Source of the DNA: Marthasterias glacialis
Lineage: Eukaryota > Echinodermata > Asteroidea > Forcipulatida > Asteriidae
DNA: 64,000 nucleotides
Direction: 5' to 3'
NCBI GenBank assembly: GCA_911728455.2
Contig: OU452240.1
Coordinates: forward strand, 9,133,352-9,197,351
Every line of letters starts with the position of its first letter. The stretch's first letter is position 1. The position numbers and the translations under genes are program-made. Positions 1 through 12,199 of the stretch are shown here, piece by piece. The notes under the pieces are model-generated. The model saw nothing but the letters and a program-made list of their open reading frames with translations, did no database searches and was not told where the DNA came from.

Positions 1-118
1 GGTCAAAGAGACACACGTGCAGTCCTTTAATTTCATTTTCATGTTGACAGGAATAATAGTCAAAATGCAAATTGTTAATTCAATTATGTAAACAAAAGTC
101 AGTTTTCGTAAAATACAG

Positions 119-244
119 TTGATCCATCGTGACCTTGCAGCACGGAACGTCCTGCTTGCTGAGGGATTCGTGTGCAAACTGTGTGATTTCGGTTTGGCGC
201 GTGACGTCACCAAATCTAATGATGAATACAGCATGATATCAGGG
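119..244 (+). CDS. RTK exon: catalytic loop and DFG
   Basis: The acceptor AG is at 117-118 and the donor GTGAGT begins at 245. The exon is in phase 0 and reads [13 protein letters not shown], then CDFGLARD and EYSMISG. It carries the catalytic Asp of HRD and the Mg-binding Asp of DFG. Confidence 0.88.
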
Positions 245-3200
245 GTGAGTAGCTCCAGGACATATTTGAATGGCTATGGTTATGGGTCTTGTCATTATTA
301 TTATATATTTCTGGCAATAACACCAGGGATTCATCATAAGTGAACTTTATCACTGTAGCTGTTAAGCCTGAGGAAACCTGTAGACAAGGGTGCTTGCTGT
401 GAACCAGAAACACCGGGGTAATTCCCCATACTCTTTCACGATAAGTTTTCTGGGTTCTTTTACAATCTTGGTACATGAGACCTATTGTTTAATGCCCCAT
501 CCGAAGTAATTATGGTAAAGTATCTTATTCAAGGATACAAGTGCCGCGACCGGAATTAGAACCCACATTCTGCTGCCGACAACGCCTGAACTTGAGTCCG
601 GTGAACTAGACCACTCGGCCAAGACAGTTGTGTTGATCCACTCTAGTGAAGTTTTTTTAATCCAAAACCGAGATAACAGATAGTCTGGTTCCCTGACCAA
701 AGATTCTTTGACGACTCTTGTTAAAAATCTAAGGTCAGGCATCATCCAAAGCTAAACATAGATTATGACGCAACATATTCATTACTTGTCACCAACGGTG
801 GACGATGTCATTGGACACAAAACGGAGCGCTGATGACGGGCCTTGTTTACTTCCAAAAAGCCTGGGATAATCCGTTTGCAAAAATGTTACAAATAATATA
901 TTCAATTATAGTGTTGAATTTGTTTGGGAAAAAAAGAAAAGAAAAATGATAATGGGATGTGTCTGCATTTTTTTTTGAATTTTTATCAACAAAAGAAATG
1001 TCCGACCATCAACGACACTGTCCGAATGTTGACGACAACGAGTTCGGAGCATTTCGGCATTTTTCGGTAAAAGAGGAATTCCTCCTTTTTGTCACGTGAC
1101 ATTTGGGTGATACCTGACCCTAAAATCGACAGAGAATAGTCGGAGAACCAGACTAGCTAACAGAGAGCAGACAACAGCGCCCTCTGCCAATCAACACGTA
1201 ACGGATTTCGTTGTGTATTTCTTATTATTTTTAGGGCGCGGTTCCAGTTCGTTGGTTAGCCCTCGAGTGCCTCTTGAACGACAGATACACAACAAAGAGT
1301 GACGTATGGTCTTTCGGGGTTCTTTTATGGGAACTTGTCACCTTAGGTAAGACTGTTTATGTAGGCTTGCGATTCGCATAATTACTTAAAAATGTATTAA
1401 TAAATAATAACTGTACAAGACAATGAAACGATTTTCATAATCCATCAACTAACCACAAATTTGGTTTAGACAACAAAAAACAATCTTTACCACAGATTGG
1501 TTCCCGGTCCCTACATCGTTTTTGTTCTGATTGTATGTAGGGACCAAAAGTGGGTAATGAAAATTAGCATATATCTGGCAGATTGCTGCTAACTAGAATT
1601 AGCCCTTCCCATGAAATATGCTAATTACATTCACGCATGCGTACATACACAATTGGTGAGCAAACGCCATAGAGTTTTGCACTAGGCAGACCATAGATAT
1701 AGAATATAAAGACTAGATCGGACGCGCGTGCACGCGCATCATTGCATGTGCACAAAACGTTTTGGTTCATGATGGACGCAGTAAAAAGTCACGTGAAAAA
1801 GGCAACGCGCTAAAAAAACGTCTCATTTTAGTCAGATCACAGAAAGAGATAATTGAGCCAGTTCTGTGGTATGAGCGTAAAAAAAATGACGGGGACTATC
1901 CAAGACTGTCCTCCGGGGAACTGTTAAGGAAATAGCAGAACGGTAGACAGAGAAAGATGGACCAACCGTCGCTGAGTAGACTGGAATGAGCTTTTAAAAC
2001 CCAGGCACTTGCAGTGCTTACAACAGTGTCAAACTGAGGCTAAAATGGTGCAGCGGTCTACTATGCAGTGCCCTATAAGAGACCCAAAGTCACGACAGTA
2101 AGTTGTAAGATTTAAGAGTCTTGTTTTCAAAACAGTTCAAGAAAACATTTATTCCATACTCTGTTAAATTCACAATATTTATAAAGATACGATATTCAAT
2201 CAGTAGTACAAACCAACCAACCAACAAACAAACACATTTACAAACAAACAGCAACAATATCACAACAACAACAATAATCACAATATCACAAAAACAACAA
2301 TAACTAAACGAAAACGGACAACGGAAAGAGGACAACACAGAGACGGTTAAAATAAGAGCTGGAAGAAAAAGAAAATACACACACAAAAGAACAATCAATT
2401 CCACATGCTCGGGAAAGCAAGAATGGAAAGCAGGTAATATGTTTTCTTTTTCAAGTGCTCGACTGGTGTGTATTTTAGTGGCATAAATCTGTGTTGAAAA
2501 GTGGGGGATGATTCTCGGAAAGTTTGGTATGAACTGCCAGTGTGAACAGAAAACATGCACGCCATTGTTTGCTTATAGGCAAAGCTAGGGTATGGTAAAA
2601 AGTGCGTAATATTTTAAAACAAGATATTTTCATCATTGTTTGCTTTCTTTTTATGAATTAGTGAAATAATAAGCACATTTTTTTACCACTTGGCAAAATC
2701 TTGGGGTGATCCTATGGGACATCTCCCCTCTCCAAAAAGTGTGTGTGTGTGTGGGGGGTATATATCCCCAATCCTCTCAATATTCTTGTTAAGACACCAC
2801 AACACCCTGCTGTATAAATCTTGATACCCACGAGCAATAAACGACGAAAATTCTTTACCAAATGCAAAACTGATACAATTTCACACTCCTCACCGAAGAA
2901 GCGTTCGTCACGTTGCGAGCAGTGCGCGTTTAAATTTGTTGCCTTTTTCACGTGACTTATGGCAGCGCCCAGTCAGAACCTGCGTATTGTGCGCGCGTCC
3001 GATCTAGTCTTTATATTCTATATCTATGTGGCAGACGTGCAAACGCGTGTGCGTCGCGCAACCATCATCCCCATACAAAATGGCGCGATGCTCGCTATTT
3101 TTGCCAACCAGTAGTGTTAGTGTGCACGCGTGATGTGTAATTTACATATTTCATGCATGGGTCTATTACTATTATACACATATGGACTGGCAATGAGGAC

Positions 3201-6181
3201 AATAGTGCACGTCTATGCACCCCGAGGGCCTGTGAGTGACCAGGAGAGGGTCCTATTTCCCGAGGCCGAAGGCCGAGGGAAATAGGACCGTCTTCTGGTC
3301 ACTCACAGGCCCAAGGGGTGCATAGACGTGCACTATTGTCCGAATAATGCCGGTCCATATGTGTTTTATAACACACCTCAGTCTAAAATGTCATGTGAAA
3401 AAAAAACATTTTCAGGACGCACAGTTTTACAACGGTAAACTGTTATGAGCATTGTAAACCTTTTGAGGGCGCTGTTTACCAGTCAATAGTTTTTGGGTTT
3501 TTGAAACTATTTCCCGCTTTGCAAACTATTTCCCCCAAATGAAGCGCGTGCGGTGCGTTGACGCGCGTCAAGTTTACGGTGGTGCAGATTTCATGCAATA
3601 GGCTATATTAGTTCACCCCACGTGACCGTGTTTCAGCCAATCAAGATAAAGAACCAGTGAGAGGTGTGTTATAATATACACATATGGACTGGCAATGAGG
3701 ACAATAGTGCACGTCTATGCACCCCGAGGGCCTGTGAGTGACCAGGAGAGGGTCCTATTTCCCGAGGCCGAAGGCCGAGGGAAATAGGACCGTCTTCTGG
3801 TCACTCACAGGCCCAAGGGGTGCATAGACGTGCACTATTGCCCGAATAATGCCGGTCCATATGTGTTTTATAACACACCTCAGTCTAAAATGTCATGTGA
3901 AAAAAAAAACATTTTCAGGACGCACAGTTTTACAACGGTAAACTGTTATGAGCATTGTAAACCTTTTGAGGGCGCTGTTTACCAGTCAATAGTTTTTGGG
4001 TTTTTGAAACTATTTCCCGCTTTGCAAACTATTTCCCCCAAATGAAGCGCGTGCGGTGCGTTGACGCGCGTCAAGTTCACGGTGGTGCAGATTTCATGCA
4101 ATAGGCTATATTAGTTCACCCCACGTGACCGTGCTTCAGCCAATCAGGATAAAGAAGCAGGGAGAGGTGTGCTATAATATACACATATGGACTGGCAATG
4201 AGGGAAATAGTGCACGTCTATGCAACCCGAGGGCCTGTGCGTGACCAGGAGAGGGTCCTATTTCCCGAGGCCGAAGGCCGAGGGAAATAGGACCATCTCC
4301 TGGTCACTCACAGGCCCGAGGGGTGCATAGACGTGCACGATTTCCCGAATAATGCCAGTCCATATGTGTTTTATAACACACCTCAGTCAAAAATGTCGGT
4401 TAGAAGAGTAAATCGCGGTTTTGGCCGGAGATTCTTCTCGATCCACAGACGCCGTCGTCCTTTTGAGGGCGCTCTTTACCAGTCAATAGTTTTTGGGTTT
4501 TTGAAACTATTTCCCGCTTTGCAAACTATTTCCCCCAAATGTGTTATAAATTCTATTATAGCACACCTCTCCCTGGTTCTTTATCCTGATTGGCTGAAAC
4601 ACGGTCACGTGGGGTGAACTAATATAGCCTATTGCATGAAATCTGCACCACCGTGAACTTGACGCGCGTCAACGCACCGCACGCGCTTCATTTGGGGGAA
4701 ATAGTTTGCAAAGCGGGAAATAGTTTCAAAAACCCAAAAACTATTGACTGGTAAAGAGCGCCCTCAAAAGGACGACGGCGTCTGTGGATCGAGAAGAATC
4801 TCCGGCCAAAACCGCGATTTACTCTTCTAACCGACATTTTTGACTGAGGTGTGTTATAAAACACATATGGACTGGCATTATTCGGGAAATCGTGCACGTC
4901 TATGCACCCCTCGGGCCTGTGAGTGACCAGGAGATGGACCTATTTCCCTCGGCCTTCGGCCTCGGGAAATAGGACCCTCTCCTGGTCACGCACAGGCCCT
5001 CGGGTTGCATAGACGTGCACTATTTCCCTCATTGCCAGTCCATATGTGTATAATAGGTCTACGTAATCCCATTATGCAATGCGGCCTTTACACAAAACAT
5101 GACGGACACAGAATCTCAGAATCTCCCATCGTGCAGACGATGTTCTTATAAAAGTCAGCTTGAATGTCAATGTAGAATGTTGATATATATTTCCAGGTGA
5201 AGGGTTACGATACACACGTGTGCTAATGTCAAACAACAACATGTAGACGTCACGAGCATGGCCGACGTCATCTCTAAAACTAGACAATTATAACTTCACC
5301 TGCGCATTCGAGGGCCTATCAAAAGCGCCATATCGGTAGTAACTACCGGCCCCTATAACACAGTCAAAAGAGAATGCCGTAGGGACCGGGAACCAGTCTA
5401 TCTTTACCATCTGAAGATAGTGCCCTCTTGTGGCAATATATTTGGGAATAACGAACAGCATGCCCGTCTTGAATTTAGTTGGATATTTATTTTTCGACGA
5501 TACAAGATGCAACTTACCATTTTATGATTCTGATTGTAGGTGCACAGCCTTATCCAGGCATAAATACAGAAGATATAATCGAACGCTTAAAGAGCGGCAC
5601 CAGACTACCGAGACCGATACACTGTGGAAAAAGTCTGTAAGTCTTCAGCGAATTTAAAGTAAACTTATCTCTTTTTGTGAGGTCAAAAAATAATGATAAC
5701 CGACCGACCGACCGACCGACCGACCGACCGACCGACCGAACGACCGAACGAACGACCGAACGAGCGAGCAAGCTTTGGACGTTTGCAGACGTAAAACGAA
5801 AAAAAACCCCCGTTTTTATATAAAAAAAAAAGGAAATAAACTAACAAAGCTTTATAAACATATATTTTGTAAATCATTCTGTCAGTTATCACATTATGAT
5901 GTCATGCTGGAATGGTAAACCCGAGTCACGGCCTACTTTTAGTTCACTGCAAACGCAACTCCACCTAATACTGAAAAATGATGTGGTAAGTAAATAATTA
6001 AGGACACTAGATTTTTCTTTTCACACCCCAATTAATATATATGTATATATATAGAAATAAGAAAAAATACCCATGTGTACATTTGTTTTTCTTTTTTATT
6101 CCATTCTCTTTGTAGGGGGTCATTGATATGTATGGATTCTACCCTTTCTTACGCATCTACCATTACTCAGCGGACAAGTGA
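119..6181 (+). CDS. receptor-type protein tyrosine kinase, 3' part (5 exons, 5'-truncated by window start)
   Basis: Five exons with compatible phases, 119-244, 1235-1346, 5540-5636, 5886-5985 and 6116-6181, encode the C-lobe of a tyrosine kinase. Visible in order are the catalytic loop HRDLAARN, the DFG motif in CDFGLARD, the PVRWLALE activation-segment/P+1 motif, [12 protein letters not shown] (helix F), PYPGI, a CW dipeptide and SRPTF (helices H/I). HRDLAARN and PVRW are typical of tyrosine rather than serine kinases, and the set resembles metazoan receptor kinases of the FGFR/Tie type. Enzymatically it should phosphorylate tyrosines in the cytoplasm below the plasma membrane. The N-lobe, membrane segment and ectodomain would lie upstream of the window. 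The short tail after the kinase contains YGFYPF and ends at TGA 6179-6181 if exon 5 is terminal. Intron 2 (4.2 kb) is mostly transposon-derived. The exact RTK class cannot be decided here. Confidence 0.85.
484..626 (-). mobile_element. tRNA-derived SINE
   Basis: On the minus strand the sequence begins near TGGCCGAGTGGTC (pol III A box, plus-strand 609-621) and has GGGTTCTAATTCC (B box, about 551-563). It continues with the widespread SINE tail CACTTGTATCCTTGAATAAG. A related tail occurs at 50905 on the plus strand. It lies in the first RTK intron. Confidence is high for a SINE, low for exact ends. Confidence 0.7.
1235..1346 (+). CDS. RTK exon: activation-loop end and helix F
   Basis: The acceptor is TTTTTAG at 1228-1234 and the donor GTAAG is at 1347. 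It reads [14 protein letters not shown], then [19 protein letters not shown] plus one base, so it enters in phase 0 and leaves in phase 1. The phase agrees with both neighbouring exons. Confidence 0.88.
1692..3028. mobile_element. hAT-like non-autonomous element with 37-bp perfect TIRs
   Basis: The left terminus 1692-1728 (starting CATAGATATAGAATATAAAG) is an exact inverted copy of 2992-3028. The flanks AGGCAGAC (1684-1691) and TGGCAGAC (3029-3036) match at 7 of 8 bases, which fits an 8-bp target duplication. No transposase ORF is visible in the 1.3 kb interior, so it is non-autonomous. It sits in intron 2 of the RTK gene. Confidence 0.8.
3177..5052. repeat. array of alternating palindrome (P) and inverted-repeat (Q) modules
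   Basis: Four near-perfect palindromes of about 187 bp, each bounded by CACATATGGACTGG and its complement and centred on GAGGCCGAAGGCC, lie at 3177-3363, 3679-3865, 4182-4368 and about 4863-5052. Between them are roughly 310-bp modules bounded by TATAACACACCTC and its complement (3367-3673, 3869-4175). A truncated one (4372-4540) is followed directly by an inverted one (about 4557-4860). Short ORFs recurring in the Q modules copy along with the repeat and show no sign of being genes. Confidence 0.85.
5540..5636 (+). CDS. RTK exon: helix G region
   Basis: The acceptor is GATTGTAG and the donor GTAAGT is at 5637. Phase 1 in and phase 2 out. It reads [17 protein letters not shown], then [13 protein letters not shown], matching the usual G-x-P-Y-P-G...L..G.R...P..C pattern of tyrosine kinases. 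Confidence 0.88.
5700..5770 (+). repeat. (ACCG)n microsatellite
   Basis: Tandem ACCG tetranucleotides degenerate into AACG/AGCG variants. They lie in the intron between the helix-G and helix-H exons of the RTK gene. Confidence 0.95.
5886..5985 (+). CDS. RTK exon: helices H and I (CW...SRPTF)
   Basis: The acceptor is CTGTCAG and the donor GTAAGT begins at 5986. Entering in phase 2 it reads [19 protein letters not shown] followed by [17 protein letters not shown] and RPTF are the hallmark end of a tyrosine kinase domain. In the two other frames the exon is closed or gives no kinase match, so the phase is well determined. Confidence 0.85.
6116..6181 (+). CDS. RTK C-terminal tail exon (probable)
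   Basis: The acceptor is TTTGTAG at 6109-6115 and phase 0 is compatible with the previous exon. It reads [11 protein letters not shown] and RIYHYSADK, then TGA. The tail contains several tyrosines. A GTGAGT donor at 6178 overlaps the stop, so splicing onward is also possible. Confidence 0.5.
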   Translation, partial: GVIDMYGFYPFLRIYHYSADK

Positions 6182-6329
6182 GTACAAAACAAAAACAGAA
6201 AAAAACAAAGAACGTCTTGCCCAATAATGTTGATTAATTTTCGCCCCTTCTCTATTTGATTTAATACAGGGACATTATTTGTTTGTTTGTTGGGTTGTTG
6301 GGTTGTTTGCTCGTTTGTGTTGGCACCAG

Positions 6330-7246
6330 AAGAAAGCTGAGGCTTATACAAGACCTGGTCTCGTAAGTTAATAGATAGTAATAGTTTAGGAGTAACATTA
6401 ATAACTAGACATTAAGCTGTTCTGGTTTTATTTTACTGTGAAAAATACAATCCATACCCTGAACTTGACCCTGTGCCTAAACTTGACCCTGTGAGGTAGA
6501 TCAGGACCTTCCAATCTTTGATATACAGAAAAAGTTGTGGGTTTACAATGAGGCTCAGCGCATGGATTTCTCTCTATTTAGTGTAGTGCACCCTTAGGAG
6601 AGGTCAAGTGGTGATCCAGAAGATTCCACAGAAGAGTTTATGCGATATGGTTAAAGGGACACACCGGCTTACTGTTTACCTAATTTAGTGATGTGGAATA
6701 ACAGACAATAATATTTAAATGGTTGTTGTAAAAAAAATCATCAAAATATCACGTAACTAACGAAAAATGTGTAAAAAACAAAACACGGTCAAAGGTCAGC
6801 TTATACGCTTTTCCAGCCGTTGCAACTGTCAAGTTTACGTGACAATGTTGCGCAATGTTGTAAATAGACTGGTGCTCTGTTAAAGTATGAATTATTACAA
6901 CAGCGAGGCATGGGGATCCAGACTTCAAATCCATCCAGCACAAATTCACGTGTAAATAAAAAATACATAATCGTCGTTGTGGTGCTGTACTCTGATTATT
7001 CAGACATAGCACGCCTTGTTATGCTCTTCCAGCCCCCCCCCACCCTGTCAAATGTCAGTGATTCTGCCTCTTGTACAATTTTCAAATTCACGTGTAAATA
7101 AAACACAGACATAAACGGACAGTTTGTATTCTGTGTACGACAAACTGGCGAACTTACTTGCAATGGAGAACGTTTCTTCGACATCCAAGGATCGGTACAA
7201 AAAAACATCGCAAGGAAAAACCAGAAGGCGGTCCAACGAAAAGTAA
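6330..7246 (+). CDS. alternative downstream tail exons of the RTK (speculative)
   Basis: If the donor at 6178 is used, a small exon 6330-6362 (acceptor CACCAG, donor GTAAGT at 6363) continues in frame as RKLRLIQDLV and, unspliced, meets TAA at 6364-6366. A further acceptor at 7121-7122 would add 7123-7246, ending in TAA, with KLANLLAMENVSS and a basic end. Phases agree, but there is no family match. The last piece also lies inside a TTAA-flanked repeat region, so these may be chance splice sites. Confidence 0.22.
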
Positions 7247-7503
7247 AAAGTAAAAAAAACAAAAAAACACGATAAATCCAAAGGGAAATCCAGCATGTGC
7301 CAAGCGAGCCTCCCGCCTTCGCTGCAAACGGATTGCCTCTCTCCTGGCAGCTTTAGCGATGGCATTCTCCCGTTTTTCGGGCGATGACTTCAATGGCCGG
7401 CTGCAGCCACCGCCACTGGTTTTTTGTTGTTGCGGCGATTGGGGGTGGGGGTGGACATTATGCAGTTATCATAGAAGTAGATAGTTCAGCTGTATGGGAT
7501 AAA

Positions 7504-7542
7504 CCATGGAGGTAGAAATTAGTCTAATTTCTACCTCCATGG
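7504..7542. repeat. 39-bp hairpin
   Basis: A 19-bp arm beginning CCATGGAGGTAGAAATTAG is followed by one T and its exact complement. The pairing is perfect, and the flanks suggest nothing further. Confidence 0.9.
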
Positions 7543-7567
7543 ATAAACATTCCCCGTCGTCGTCCCG

Positions 7568-8285
7568 CCGCGCGGCCGTCTGTTGGCAAAAGGGTGTATC
7601 TCATACTTAAACTTTTTTTGAGATTTTTTGCTTTTAAGCAAATTTGAGGGCGCTCTTTCCAATTATTCAAGTTTTAATTCGAAGCGAATTATCGTTTAGA
7701 CGACAGCATGTGCTATCTTTGGCATTTTTCCAAGTAATGGTATAGTTTGTCTGGCACAATGGCGTATGTTCTAGATACACCCTCTATAAATTTAAGTTAA
7801 TAAGTGTATCTATTATTTACATAATGTTTGCCAAAAAATAGCGCTGGTCTTTTTTTAAATTGATTTATCAAAATAGTGTATGTCCGGATAGACCATTTTG
7901 CCAAAAAATTGTCTAAATAGAAAACACGTTCAGAGAAGCTAACTACCATTTTGCATTCATTTGCCAGGAAGTAACCTGGTCCGATTCCCTCGTGTTAATT
8001 TGCAAAATGGTGTAACTACAAGATACACCTTTTTTGTACACTAACTCAACTCATCTGGCAGAAAGACGTAACTTTTTTAAAATGATAATTACTGAAAAAA
8101 TAAAATACATCAAATCTCAAGATTAACAACAATGAAACAAAGTATTTATCATGTGTCTTTGCTCTAAAATGTGGCACTATTTGAACAATGATTGGAAAAG
8201 TTACGAGAGTTTAAAAGTTTAGAATCAGTTTTCTCAACTTGCACTTTTTATAGATACACCCTTTTGCCAAAACAGGGCCGCGCGT
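7568..8285. mobile_element. MITE with about 31-bp TIRs
   Basis: GGCAAAAGGGTGTATCT with flanking CGCGCGGCC on the left is mirrored by AGATACACCCTTTTGCC and GGCCGCGCG on the right, with a few mismatches. The 0.7 kb interior is AT-rich and repeats diverged ATGGTGTA/GATACACC motifs. No coding sequence is seen. Confidence 0.65.
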
Positions 8286-8928
8286 GTGTGTAACGCAGGC
8301 AACACGTTACAATAGTCAGGGGATAATAGCTAGGGGTACAGACTAAAACAGTCGTAAAAAAACGTAATTGTTGGTCTGGCACCCTACCCCCCCCCCCCCA
8401 CAAGCTCCTAAGCTTACGGCTAGACCGGCAAGCTGGGGAGTTCATGCCCCGCGGGGTTTGTCTCTCTGGCCCCACGAGACACGGCACCGGCTGTAGGGGA
8501 TATGCCCCAAGGTTTACGTTCCGCTAGCTCCCACGCTGGTGCGCCGTAAAAGACACGCATCGGTTGCACGGACTCTCTGAATGCGAATATTACGTTCGAT
8601 TTTTCATCATTATTTACAAATTGTATCAATAATCTGAATACACAGTCTTTTTTGTCAAATACTCATAAATAATTGTAAAAATAAAGATTTAAATTTGGTC
8701 CAGTAATTTACTTTTATACGGCTGGAAGTAAAACTAACTCAGATCACGTGATTTATCCAACCACTTTTTTGGTTCGGATAAATTGTTATTTGAAAAATGC
8801 TCGAAAACGGCAAAATTTGATGGTTTCTTTTATGAACCATTCTTCTCCATTCCTGGAAGACCTTTTAAGTCATATGTTAGCCTATTTTGTAGCCCAAATA
8901 GCCCAACGAAGCCGGTGTGCCCCTTTAA

Positions 8929-11107
8929 GAAAATGTGAATTTTTACCATCAGTTTTAAACTTTCTAATAGAGGGCGCTGTAACAAATGATGACGTCATAC
9001 AACCTTTTTGAGAAAGCTATGGACACCTTTGTAAGTTACAAAATGGTGAAAAAATTATGAATTTAGCTACCTGTTGGACCAGAAAGAGAGGTAAAAATGG
9101 GGTCAAATTTTTATACAAAATGTCGCACGTCCAACAAGTTTCAAAATGGCAGAGAGATTATGACCAACACACGTGCTTCAGGAGATTAAAAAAAAACACC
9201 TTGATTCAACGTAATTTGATACCTGATGACGTCCACTGACGTAAATATGTTTTCCGTACTGAGTTTTTTCGTTACCTAGAATGTGGTATAACTTTTATCT
9301 CCATGCTATGAATTCAAACGAAAGCACTAAAATACAAACATTCTGCCCTTTGATATAGATTAACATTTACCGATAGAGGGCGCTATAGCATATGAGACGT
9401 CATTTTTTTTAGTTAATGAAAGCCACACTAACATCTGAGAACACATTATGAAGTTAAAAATGCTGAAGAAATAGCGCTACCCCAGTGCATAAATTTTGAA
9501 GTTTTTCACCAAAAACTTCTATATATGCTAGTACGACACGACAACCACCATTGTTTTAACGTTGGGATTTACGATTTACCGCTGTCTTACAAGTCTTAAA
9601 AGAACAATTGCTGCGGAGAAAAGTCACGTGTTAAGTCAATCAGAGTTTTAGCGGAAAGTATAATAATAACATTAATGAAAATCTTGACCTGACTGCGTCA
9701 GAACAGTTAATTATTGAAAAGTATAATACGGAGAAGTGTACATGTTTAATATAGCACTAGCTTTTACTTTGACATTTGTAAAGTTTTTTATACAGAATGG
9801 AATGAATGTGAGACAAAAATGAGGAAAAGTATCGAAATGATTAAGTAATTACAAGACTCTATAAATTGGAATGTAATTGTAAGGAACCCAAGTGCGCCCT
9901 CATTGTTGTCCAAATTGTTCGACCGATTTTGATGAAACTTGCTACAAAATGTTCATTTCACCAAGTTCTTCATGACGACGTCAACATTTTTTCAAAAAAG
10001 GGTCACTAGAGGGCGTTTTTTATGTATAAAGAGTGAGAGGCTGTTTTGCTCACCTAGGTGAAAGGACCATGTGTTTGATACCTACAGTGTTATTTAGGCC
10101 TAACTTCATTTGTAATTAAAGTAAATCTGTTTCACCATGCTGTTTTATTAAAGTCTTATTTAACATGTATTTTCCAATTTGTAATTTGGATCTTTATACT
10201 TCAAGACAGATATTTGGGTCTCTGTCTTTAGGTTCATCTTTATCTGTACTCTTGGAGTGTCCTTGGAAAGATTTTATGGCATTTTGGTATTATGAATCGA
10301 TCACTTCATTAATGGGTTGGAAGTTATTTTGTTTACACTTGAATTTGAATTTTAGTGACGGATTGGTTCAGCATTAGTGCCTGACAATTACAAGATGTGT
10401 GTATTTTTATTGGCTTCCCAATCCCGTATTTATGGCCCTAAGTACTCTTTGTGACCGGGTGTTTCTCTTTCAAGTGTAACTGTTTAATAGGCAAATATTT
10501 AATCAGTCATCATGTTTATTCCCGTATAAGGATGTAAGTTGGTAGTGTATATTCCGCTGTGTTCTCATGTGTACGAGACAGCTTGCTTTAGCTTTCAGTT
10601 TAATGTAGGATGCAAAGTGAGTGATTGATACTTTTTAGCTTTAGCCATATCGTCATCCATTATAGTTTTATGCTCCAGCTCTTCTGATTTTGACCTGAAG
10701 TTTGACTTTGTAATAAGTTGATCTTTCACTGTTTGGTTCCGCTGCTCTAGGCCCGAATATTATTGTCGCACAATGTATGTTTATAAAGATCATTGTCATT
10801 GTTTCTAAACTGAATTTCAGGTTGCTATAGATTTGTCAAGTGCCTTTCCACGATATAGTGTATACCATGCAGTTTTATTTTAGGGACAAGTGTTTCCCAC
10901 GATTATGATGTAGCCTTTGTGCGACCTCAAATTGGTGCATTTGCTACATTGTGTCAAATTGATGTTTGTGAATCCAAGTAATTTGTACTATATTATGTAT
11001 TATGCCTATGTGGATGATCACTTCCAACCTGTTGCTTTTAGGTTGGATACGGACAAGTAGTTTTAAGGCAATAACGGGCCAATGTTGTGTAATAAAGTCA
11101 TACTAAC
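8929..11107. other. no gene recognised
   Basis: AT-rich intergenic DNA. Several repeats of the kind 'agagggcgctgtaac' occur, but I see no ORF, splice-bounded exon or complete repeat that I can support. Confidence 0.5.
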
Positions 11108-11886
11108 AGACCGATTGCGCAACCCGCGTCGCGTGACCTATTGTGGGTTATTAAAATAATGTAAACAAACACTACGTCCTCCATGGGAGAGTGCGGTACG
11201 GTTCATGATAATTGTTGCATTTGTTTATTCGATCGAAGATTTTCTTTCTCCTGTGAAAAATACTTCAGAGTTTGTACCAGAGACCTTCGAATGGTTGAAT
11301 AAAGCCAGTAAGGACAGTTCCTGCAAGTCTTGGAAATTGTACAAGTAGCGTATAAAAATATTATTTGGACGATGTCTACTAGTGCACGACGGAACTTTTG
11401 GGCCAGACGATCGCGATCACACACTTTTCAACACAAGAAGTTCCAAGATTTGAACTAAATCATCCAAAGAAATTGCTTATCAAGACTGTGTGATGCCATT
11501 GCCTGTTTGAAATTTCGCAAGGCTAGGTGTAAATGCTAACTTTTCCAACGTTATTTACCTGTTTTTTACTACGCATACATTACAAACAAAATAACAGGCG
11601 GTGGCTACATATAGTCGTCCGACGCCGGTAGTGCATAACTAAAAAAACCACCTCTTTTGTATAGACTACTGGTAGTTTATGAAACAGTAATGTGATTAAT
11701 ATTGTCATAACATACTACTTTAGTAAAAGGGCTTAGTAACTGTGTTATTATTATCAAAAGCCGACTTTTGGTGTGACTGTCGGTCATGGCATGTATTTGC
11801 ACGTAGTTGCCATAAGCTCAGATAGCGTAGTATCCACAATAGGTCGCGTGATGACATGTAAACATTGGTCGCTCAATCGGTCTATT
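11108..11886. mobile_element. MITE family C, copy 1
   Basis: The left end AGACCGATTGCGCAACC is mirrored on the right by GGTCGCTCAATCGGTCT, and the subterminal parts also pair (GCGTGACCTATTGTGG with CCACAATAGGTCGCGTGA). Related copies lie at 22395-22865, 43809-44515 and 57859-58812. No coding capacity was seen. Confidence 0.75.
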
Positions 11887-12199
11887 GTGTCTTGAAAATT
11901 TGTGTAGTACGGTTGCGTGCAGCATGCCACGTTTTGACCCTTGACCTTCGCATTGTACTTCTACTTAGTAAAAAATAGTTGCATTTTAATCTACTGTGGC
12001 TGTACAGTGCTGTTGTAATTTTTGAGAAGTCCATAAGAAGTCGTTGTGTATGTTATGTTTGTGGTGAATGCTTATCCTTAGAGGAGCGACTTCCTTCCCA
12101 TGTCTCTACATAATCATATTATGCACATGTGCCCTCATCTCAGGTCTTTGCATCTTAGATAATATTATAAATAAGTAGGCTTTTTCAGTTATTCCTTAA

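Larger units (their letters stand above)
6651..8928. mobile_element. possible TTAA-flanked element
   Basis: TTAA at 6651-6654 is followed by AGGGACACACCGGCTT. AAGCCGGTGTGCCCCT is followed by TTAA at 8925-8928. These termini match at 15 of 16 bases and have piggyBac-like TTAA flanks. The inner sequences are not symmetrical, and a complete smaller MITE lies inside, so these could also be ends of two different copies. Confidence 0.4.

Noticed and set aside
4333..4897. Recurring ORF reading [15 protein letters not shown] in three places
   Set aside because: It is identical because the Q module itself is duplicated; one end of the ORF runs into the palindrome and there is no domain.
1496..5400. 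GGTTCCCGGTCCCTAC inverted at 1500 and 5381 as ends of a 3.9 kb element
   Set aside because: Only 16-25 bp match, there is no matching TSD, and the interval contains kinase intron sequence with other complete elements; probably two scraps of one repeat.
5943..5985. Acceptor at 5942 giving a 43-nt exon
   Set aside because: The acceptor at 5884-5885 gives a longer exon in the same phase that contains the diagnostic CW and SRPTF kinase motifs.
7154..7393. Basic minus-strand ORF (KRENAIAKAARREAIRLQ)
   Set aside because: Low-complexity charged stretch running into a Phe-rich antisense of A-rich DNA; no homologue recognised and it lies in a repeat-rich interval.
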